From Marsupella aquatica (Eukaryota; Marchantiophyta), in NCBI GenBank assembly GCA_973895155.1, contig OZ316894.1:13764001-13828000 (forward strand): a stretch of 64,000 nucleotides of DNA. The letters are read 5' to 3'. Both the position numbers and the translations under genes were made by a program. The stretch's first letter is position 1, and each line of letters starts with the position of its first letter. Under the pieces are notes generated by a model. It was not told the DNA's origin, ran no database searches, and worked only from the letters and a program-made list of their open reading frames with translations. Shown here one piece after another: positions 57,733 through 64,000 of this stretch.

Positions 57733-59285
57733 TTATTGTGATGTGTCTATGTCATTGCATGTTTATAATGTTCTTGCATGTATTAAGTGTGATCATATGT
57801 TGCTAGTGTATACATGTTGCTAGTGTATACATGTTTGTATACACGTACTCTCCTAACGTGACAAGACTTCTTCTAGATCATTCTCTGTAACAAAATTTAT
57901 TCGTTTGAAGTAAAAGACTGAAATCATTTGATGGCAAATTCTCCCCTTACTTAATCAAACCTCGCTTGGGGTGGACAGTGGGGTATAATGAAGTAAGACA
58001 TTCCCACTGTTGAGCAATCTCTTTGAGATAGTAAAATTTCTTAGGTCTTTCTGAACGAGGACTTTTCCAGCACACTAAAAAAAGATTGGCAAAACATCAG
58101 GCTGACTTTCATGGTCAGACACTGCCAATAAAGTTTTGAACACAACAAACACAGCAAACATTTCCAATAGAATTTTTGGGTAAAAGGGTGCAGCATCCTG
58201 ATTTTCCTAAACTCCATGAATTTACTAGCAGATTCTTATGTTCAATTAGGCAGCATTAAACAGACCAGCCTTCCACTCAGGCAGAAACAATCCTAGCCCA
58301 CTCAAGCATTAAATAGGGTCGAGCCAAAAACTTTTGGCATCAATTTCTGAAACACCAAAAATGCCAATGCTAACACGATGAAATACTAGAAGAGATAGAA
58401 AAAGATACAGTAGCATTTGAGGCAATAATTGCCAGATGACAAAAAGAGAAGACAATAACTTATGAAAACTGAACACAGCAGACACAAAAAATTGATGCTA
58501 AGGAGGAATTGAAAGAAAAGTGCCTTCAAACCTACTCTAGTGAGTTGCGATTCATGAATTGACAAATCAAAGGAGTGAGCACTCCAAAAGACTAATAGTT
58601 AGCATCGACAGCACCGATGCCACTACAGACATGCCCTGCCTGATACAAGGAGTAGAACCATATTGGGAGATACTACAGGGTATATATTGATCAGAACGAT
58701 GATTGAGTTGCTAAGGAAGGGAGATCCTCAGACACAAAAGCAATCAGCAGACAAATTGTCGCTTGGCAATCATACATCAATAGCAGTCAGAAAGGAACAC
58801 TATCATTTGGAGCTTTATTTTCTTTTTGCAATTATAAGCTTGAGGTGTATGGTGTTCAATGATTCTGCAAGGCGGTCCTCGCTTGCCTCGAATAGTTTTT
58901 TGAAATGACAATCAAACAATTGATAGGACGAGGCTGCTCCTACCATCGCGGAGCAAGCACAGGCCACGAAGGAGAGCGCCAAGGGGCAGGCTGAGTCTAC
59001 GAAGGTGACCGCAATGGACAAGGTTGCTCCCATGATCAAGGAAAAGATCAGGGCCGCGATGGAAGCAGGCAAGAAAGAGGCTGCATAGTTGGGGGAGACC
59101 GTCCAGTCATGGAGGGAATGGGCGATGAAGTATGTATTGATCTGAATCTGGCTTCCAAAGTGTATGCAAACATTGCTTATGAGAGTTCCGGATACAAAGA
59201 TATAGTAAGGATGGTAGTTCTTATCTAGATAAGAACATATGGTGATGTTGGTCGGGGTGATTTGGACTCATGATATATCTAGTGA
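57733..59285. other. Non-coding region after CACTA
   Basis: No clear gene except a possible exon at 58927-59088. Two TTGCTAGTGTATACATG copies lie near 57810 and 57825. No CACTA right terminus recognised. Confidence 0.4.
58927..59088 (+). CDS. Possible LEA-like exon (fragment)
   Basis: After an acceptor-like TTGATAG the frame reads DEAAPTIAEQAQATKESAKG then KVAPMIKEKIRAAMEAGKKE and a TAG. It is alanine/lysine/glutamate-rich with amphipathic repeats, as in group 3 LEA proteins. It is GC-rich unlike its surroundings. No upstream exon found, so it may be a captured or broken gene piece. Confidence 0.3.
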   Translation, partial: DEAAPTIAEQAQATKESAKGQAESTKVTAMDKVAPMIKEKIRAAMEAGKKEAA

Positions 59286-59446
59286 GCTGGAGGTGTTTAC
59301 AAAAGGCAGTAAATTAACAGCAAACAGAAAACTATAACAGGAACTGGAACTGGTAACAGCAAAATGTCCTGTTTTGGGAGCACATTTCTCCTGGTATTGT
59401 GGCAAAATTTAAAAAATCCGTTCCTAAAATACTGATAATTATGCGA

Positions 59447-59578
59447 TGCCGAATACTAGCGCCGGGAGTCTACAGGCAAAACAATCACAAACGCATCATG
59501 CCGAATACTAGCGCCGGGCGTTCAAACCCAAAATAATGAAACATTAATCGCCCAAACGTGCCGAATACTAGAGCCGGC
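59447..59578. repeat. Three spaced copies of TGCCGAATACTAGCGCCGGG
   Basis: At 59447-59466, 59499-59518 and 59559-59578 (last degenerate, TAGAGCCGGC). Each carries the left arm TAGCGCC of the palindrome but not the right arm. They lie within the left end region of M2. Confidence 0.85.
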
Positions 59579-59842
59579 CGCTTCTAATGCTTTGTGGAGA
59601 AAATCACGAGAACGTAGGATTGATGTTCAGGCTGAGATCCAAGTAGAAACCAAACATTACTAATAGTCTAAGTTCAATATCAAAGCACAAAAGTAGGACT
59701 TAACCAGGGTATCTGAGTCATAACTTCTAACGGGAAATTGAAAGAAAAGAAACCCAAGCTTTTTTATTTAAGTGAAACATATTGTCCTCGATGTACAAAT
59801 ATTGCTACATAGGAACACTAAAGTTGCCAGTGCAATTGTAAC

Positions 59843-59857
59843 TAGCGCCAGGCGCTA
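59843..59857. repeat. Palindromic motif site (TAGCGCCAGGCGCTA)
   Basis: Perfect consensus, downstream of the terminal exon of M2. Confidence 0.85.
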
Positions 59858-59890
59858 ATACTCCCGGTGGGTGCTTCCTCGTACAATGTC

Positions 59891-60080
59891 CTAGCTCGAA
59901 GAGTGATAGTCATCATCAATCCCAACGTCCTGACGATCTGGATCTTGGCGGAAACCATCTAATCGGAAGTTGACATATGCTCTCGTGGGCTGTCGATACA
60001 CTGGCCTTCCATGGAATCGAGAAGGAGAAGAACGAGAGCAATGGACTTTGAAAGAAACAATAGTATGTTTATAAGGGGCT
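59891..60080 (-). pseudogene. M2 terminal exon fragment
   Basis: Encodes SRSSPSRFHGRPVYRQPTRA then FRLDGFRQDPDRQDVGIDDD and a TAG stop (59891-59893). Counterpart of 4156-4276 in M1. The conserved C-terminus (GFRQD, acidic end) suggests it was once under selection. Function unknown. Confidence 0.4.
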
Positions 60081-60192
60081 TGGATTTCCCGTTATTGGTC
60101 CTCTTGACGGTACCAGTCGCCGACTGAAAGCCAAATGACACTATGGCGGAAACGATAAATATCAAACGGAAACTTCCAACGTGTTTTTTGGG

Positions 60193-60330
60193 GAGCGTTG
60201 GGCGCTAGTTAAACAAGGAGAGGAACCCACGCAAAGGACGTTACTAAAGACCACATTAACCATTGAATGGAAGGGGCAACCTCCATCAAACTCAATTCAT
60301 ATTTAATAAATTCAATAGCGCCCGGCGCTA
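60193..60330. repeat. Two palindromic motif sites downstream of M2 gene
   Basis: GAGCGTTGGGCGCTA at 60193-60207 and the perfect TAGCGCCCGGCGCTA at 60316-60330. Confidence 0.8.
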
Positions 60331-60425
60331 ACAAAAACCAAGGGCATACTCATACAGTTGGGAGGAAGTTTGACCTGATAGAGGAGAAAATTGCTACCTT
60401 CAGTGTCATATTCTGAGCTCTCATT

Positions 60426-60701
60426 CTAGGAGCTATGAGATCTGTCGGTCGACTCTGCCTCATCATCAATATACTTGCTTCTAGAAACATCATCTACGTA
60501 GGGGTTCCTCATGAACTTCCTGTCTACTCCCCTAAGAAGCCTAAGTCCTTTGTTTCCCAGCAGAGCGTTCTAAATTTCTCTACCTTCCTCATGACGTTCT
60601 CAGCGTATGATGGCAACACAAACGGCTTCTCGGGAGTGATGATTACATTTCGAGCCACTTTCCTCCGGAGTTGAAACCGTTTTCTTTGGTTCCATTCTGA
60701 C
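60426..60701 (-). pseudogene. M2 downstream exon/ORF, acidic-tailed protein
   Basis: Counterpart of 5032-5326: NQRKRFQLRRKV, TPEKPFVLPSYAE, then after a one-base frameshift LRLLRGVDRKFMRNPYVDDV and IDDEAESTDRS. It begins after acceptor TTGAGCAG and ends TAG (60426-60428). Confidence 0.5.
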
Positions 60702-60816
60702 CTGCTCAAAAGAGAAGCGGAAAAGAAAGAGGAAGTAAGTACTTAACAGATAGAACCAGTGGAATTGATGGTTAGCCAACAATTGAAAGGATAAAGGAGC
60801 TTACGAGAGACAAAAA

Positions 60817-61386
60817 TTACTCGGAAGACTCTTCGCTGTCCTCCGTTGACCCATCATGTCGGGTTTCCTCTTTCCCGCCGTCATTGACATCCTCAGGAAC
60901 ATCATCTTCTGGCGTCCCATCATCTTTGTCCGAATCAAAGTTGAGGACAGATCTAAGTCTATCTTTCTTTTTTCGTCTGGTTATTTGAGGAGGGGGAGGT
61001 TGTGTCTCCAAAGGTTTGGGAGAAATGAGATCCAAAAAAATCCTCGAAGCGGTCTCAACAAACTCCTGACGATTTTCTAACCCGATGACAAAACGGCCCG
61101 AGTAATCCCCAGCAATGAATGTACTACCTGAGCCGATGGTCCAATCAATTACAATATCCTTAGGTATCGTAAAGAGTTCAAGGACAGTTTGCATAAAACC
61201 AACCGGTAGTCGGGAATTCCCAGTAAAATGGAGTTCAGGACAATGATCTTCCTTCAAAGATTGTAGCCCAATAAGGTTTGAGATTGAAGGATCTTCACCG
61301 CTAGATAACGGCTTGAATCTTGGATCCTTTGGGACCTTTCTTTTAAAAGAAACTTGACAAAATATATCCAGTCTAAGAGTGAAGAC
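60817..61386 (-). CDS. M2 methylase-like gene, AdoMet-binding exon
   Basis: Uninterrupted exon after acceptor TTTTGCAG. It encodes RLPVGFMQTVLELFTIPKDI, then DWTIGSGSTFIAGDYSGRF and IGLENRQEFVETASRIF. Compared with motif I of beta-class N6/N4 methylases (D-x-F-x-G-S-G-T-T) it retains D, G, S and G and has S-T for T-T; E of GLEN corresponds to the acidic residue binding ribose hydroxyls. The exon ends in an acidic tail. Confidence 0.6.
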   Translation of the reverse strand, partial: VFTLRLDIFCQVSFKRKVPKDPRFKPLSSGEDPSISNLIGLQSLKEDHCPELHFTGNSRLPVGFMQTVLELFTIPKDIVIDWTIGSGSTFIAGDYSGRFVIGLENRQEFVETASRIFLDLISPKPLETQPPPPQITRRKKKDRLRSVLNFDSDKDDGTPEDDVPEDVNDGGKEETRHDGSTEDSEESSE

Positions 61387-61461
61387 CTGCAAAAGTTGAC
61401 AAACCAACTGGATTCTAAAAATCTCTTATTCATGAGAGAAGACCTACTAAGAAAGAAAGAG

Positions 61462-61476
61462 TAGCGTCGGGCGCTA
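61462..61476. repeat. Palindromic motif site in M2 intron (TAGCGTCGGGCGCTA)
   Basis: Same intron as the M1 site 6054-6068. Confidence 0.85.
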
Positions 61477-61505
61477 GTATAGCTCTACTCAGAGAGAACA
61501 TTTAC

Positions 61506-62215
61506 CTGGACATCTGTCTTGGATCTGTACATTGGGACAGACATGAAAACATTATGTGTATTGATGCACATGAACTTCTTGGATTGCTGACATGCAGAAA
61601 TGACCTGGGAAATCTGATCGTGGTCATCCGAGTATAAGATAGCGAGCATGCCGTCATCAGAAAGGAAAGGGTCCATCGCCCGAAAAAATGATTCGGCTGC
61701 TGTGTGATCTGTGACATTCCATTTTGGGACCCGACGATCAACAATTGTGGGTTTCAAACCAGTTGGGAGATAGATGAAACCCGCATTCACCCCAAATGAT
61801 TGTTCCTTCCCACCTCGAATGATTCCTTTATCTCTACACCCCGATTTGATCAAATCGTTACCCCACTTCTCAGCGTCTGAGACCCAATCTGGCTTCTCTT
61901 CCTTACTAAATGCACTATCAATGAATTCTGCCAAGCTTGATTCGACCATACAGTGTCTTTCGAGTTTAGTCTTGAAAGTCCCCACATCCTGTTGGATACC
62001 GGCCCCAGAAGCATTATCTCGCGACAATTCCCAGGCATCGATGGTCCTTTTCTTCTTCTTCTTCTTCTTTGTGCTTGTAGCATCCACAGGAACTATAACC
62101 TTTCCCTTCTCAACGGGGGTGATGGGGTCTGGATTGGCACCAATGTTGGCCTCAGAGACTTCTGGTGTTGCATCGACTTTTGTGTCATCCGTGGCGGCAT
62201 CAGATTTTCGACCAC
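61506..62215 (-). CDS. M2 methylase-like gene, N-terminal methylase half exon
   Basis: Uninterrupted exon between acceptor TTGGTAG and donor GTAAAT. Polylysine linker, then EKPDWVSDAEKWGNDLIKSG, GVNAGFIYLPTGLKPTI, VPKWNVTDH and FFRAMDPFLSDDGMLAILYS. The last block matches the l-x-e-x-x-x-x-L-k-x-G-x-l strand after the catalytic motif of DNA methylases. The catalytic D/S-P-P-Y is not found. Confidence 0.55.
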
Positions 62216-62250
62216 CTACCAAAAAACGGTGTCAAGCACAGAAAGAGTGT

Positions 62251-62336
62251 TAGCGCCAGGCGCTGACCAAACACCCACATTAATTTTGGGAAATAAGACA
62301 CATTAAACTTACGACACATGATCGCGCCAGGCGCTA
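62251..62336. repeat. Two palindromic motif sites in M2 intron
   Basis: TAGCGCCAGGCGCTG at 62251-62265 and TCGCGCCAGGCGCTA at 62322-62336, in the intron equivalent to that holding 6857-6871 in M1. Confidence 0.85.
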
Positions 62337-64000
62337 ACAAAGAAGGAAGTCGGAAGAAGGAGGTGTAGCTTACATTTTTTCCCAGACTTGGCACTAGCAC
62401 TTGCCATAGGGGCATCCGCCTTGGCTTTGGCTCTTGGTTTTTGGCTTCGATCAACATGAACCACTGTGGTTTCAAATTTTTTTTGCAACTTAGTTGTCGA
62501 CGAGTTGACGTCCCCCTCAATTCCTTGCTTCATGTCGGAGACAAATTGTCTCGGAACTTGAGATTTAGACAGTTTATGGAAAGCATCCTTCTTAGTGTCG
62601 TCAAAAGGAGAATCCCATCTGTCGGTGTCAAGGTACCAAGGGCAGTGAATTCTCTCCCACTCGGACAATTTCCTCGGTGGAAGTATACCCTCAGCGGGAT
62701 ACATCGAATACAGTTCGGCCAAAATGTCTCCATCTGCGCAGATGACCCAATTCTAGAAAGCAGCTGGGTAAGCCCAAAAATAGTTAGGCTTCACAATCTC
62801 CATGTGCATGAAGAAACAATAGACATATCGTTTCGCTCGCTTTTGATTCTTGAGTGTGTAGTCTTCCTTGTCCGGGTACTTGGACATCCACATCGTATTG
62901 AAAAACTTACCTTTCACTGCATCCCCAAATTTTTTGAAATCATTGCACACTATTTCAACGAGTGAATCATAAGACTCACACTTCCATTCCTCCAATCGAT
63001 TGGAAGGAATTATTTCACTGATTTGTTGGAGGGCAGTCTGCAGCATACCAATGGCAATTCCCTCCACGCTATTCCAAGTTTGCCAAGTGTGGCACCACTG
63101 CTTCACAGGGTCATCGCTAATGCTTTGTGGATGAAAGAACTGCTTCCTGAGCTCTGGCGTGCAATGCGCTACTTGCTCCTCAATTTGGGGTCGAGGGCGG
63201 AGACTGCTATAAATAACCTGGCACGATCCATGGTACAGACAACCACATCCGGTTTCTTCTCGCGTTTGTTCACCTCTGTCATCGGATACATCTTAGCACA
63301 GGTTGTCATGAAGTCTTCAAACTCAGGACTCAACAAGGGAGTGATCTTTGAGACCTTGATCGCCCAATCCTTTGTTGCTTCTTTCATCATGATCGCATGT
63401 TGTTTGGATGTCTCTTCCTGAGACCAAGGATTTCCCTGAGCGGTAGCCGACTCCATGTCCATCTTGAATTGTCGAGAATAGGATTTAATCTTATTCTCGC
63501 ATAAGATATACAGAAGTGCTTCTTGAGGCATTTTCTTGGAATACCACGATGCTTTTGAGTCTTCTACATCACCTGCCCAAACTTCTTGAAGTTTGCCCCA
63601 TCGATGATTGATTTGTAGTATTCTAGATCGTTGGACAAAATCCTCTTAATTCGGTCTGCATCAAGTATCCAGGAAGGTTCCACCACGGCCTGTCCAAGTC
63701 TACAGAAGAATTTGTCAGTCAATAGCGCTAGTAAAAACTACACTATAAAAGATAAGGATAGGTGAAATTCAAAGAGAGACTTACTGGTTCACAGTATGCA
63801 TAGCCGCCTCAATTTCAATCAAAGATCCCTTTTCACCCTTGAAGATAGTACATTGCACACGCGGGTGATACTTGCTATCTTCCGGATTTTCTTTCGTAAT
63901 GATCGACCATGCGTAAAGTCGACGGTTACCGTCAAAAATGTAAAACATCTTATCTTGTAACACCATGAAGTCTGGATCGGCCGCACATTCAGCTTCAAAC

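Larger units (their letters stand above)
60817..63966 (-). pseudogene. M2 ParB-like / N6-N4 methylase-like gene (copy 2, partial)
   Basis: Exons seen: end of exon 1 up to 63785 (FDGNRRLYAW, ParB-like motif), 63699-62374, 62215-61506 and 61386-60817. The last two carry the methylase-like halves (LPTGLKPTI with lost catalytic motif; DGMLAILYS; VIDWTIGSGSTFIAGDYSGR; GLENRQEF). A serine/acidic tail and TAA stop follow. Damage: a frameshift near 63172 after DPKLRS and TAG 62753-62755 where M1 has a glutamine codon. The reading frames are nevertheless better kept than in M1. The start and N-terminus are beyond the window end. Confidence 0.6.
59290..64000. mobile_element. Transposon M2, second copy of the M1 family (partial)
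   Basis: Left end GAGGTGTTTACAAAAG matches the MITE at 52978. It contains a triple tandem-like repeat, several palindromic motif sites and the minus-strand methylase/ParB-like gene (60.8-63.97 kb). It continues beyond the window. Gene order and exon positions match M1; introns are diverged. Confidence 0.75.

Overview
The window looks like nuclear DNA of a streptophyte (land plant or close algal relative). Spliceosomal GT-AG introns are present. There is an intact plant-type single-exon SF3B1 gene and a plant-type folate-receptor-like membrane protein gene. The rest is largely nested plant transposable elements: Ty3/gypsy, Ty1/copia, MULE-like, CACTA and hAT-like. I cannot name the species. 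A cytosine-methyltransferase domain inside a retroelement fits a non-flowering lineage, but that is inference. There are only two convincing host genes: a four-exon folate-receptor-like gene (33490-35608, +) and SF3B1 (39180-43025, -).

Layout. (1) 1-4.13 kb: 5' end of a minus-strand LTR retroelement (LTR, PBS, gag, protease), cut by the window start. (2) About 4.14-25.38 kb: one large DNA transposon, here called M1. It has a minus-strand multi-exon gene (9.04 to 5.43 kb) encoding a ParB/sulfiredoxin-like DGNHR motif followed by an N6/N4-methylase-like AdoMet fold. It also has a divergent plus-strand MULE-type transposase (10.1-25.0 kb) with an N-terminal Cys/His cluster and a C-terminal SWIM zinc finger. 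The transposase was split by an 11.2-kb Ty3/gypsy element (10637-21861) flanked by the 5-bp target duplication TAGAA. That element has 3.85-kb protein-coding LTRs. (3) 25.38-30.1 kb: decayed retroelement whose order is gag, protease, DNA cytosine methyltransferase, RT; M1 interrupts its RT and another LTR fragment lies within it. (4) 30.4-32.2 kb: MULE relic and the 3' end of a Ty1/copia element. (5) 33-43 kb: host genes. (6) 45.76-46.06 kb: hAT-type MITE with a perfect 8-bp TSD. (7) 47.1-57.7 kb: CACTA element with subterminal palindromes, a DUF8039-like gene, an EDM2-like PHD gene, TNP2 and a TNPA-like gene. A 334-bp M1-related non-autonomous insertion lies in it. (8) 59.29-64.0 kb: second copy (M2) of the M1 methylase-like gene, running off the window end.

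The most notable system is the M1/M2 family. A 15-bp GC-rich palindrome, consensus TAGCGCCNGGCGCTA, recurs about 20 times. It sits only in introns, intergenic spacers and terminal regions of these elements and in the small non-autonomous derivative. Together with a co-encoded methylase-like/ParB-like protein, this resembles in architecture the VANDAL/VANC anti-silencing arrangement, but with unrelated proteins. Three unrelated elements here (M1/M2, the DNMT retroelement, the CACTA with an EDM2-like PHD protein) each carry a chromatin or DNA-methylation type domain. Most nonsense mutations in the elements look like C-to-T changes (CGA to TGA, CAG/CAA to TAG/TAA, TGG to TAG), as expected from long-term cytosine methylation and deamination.
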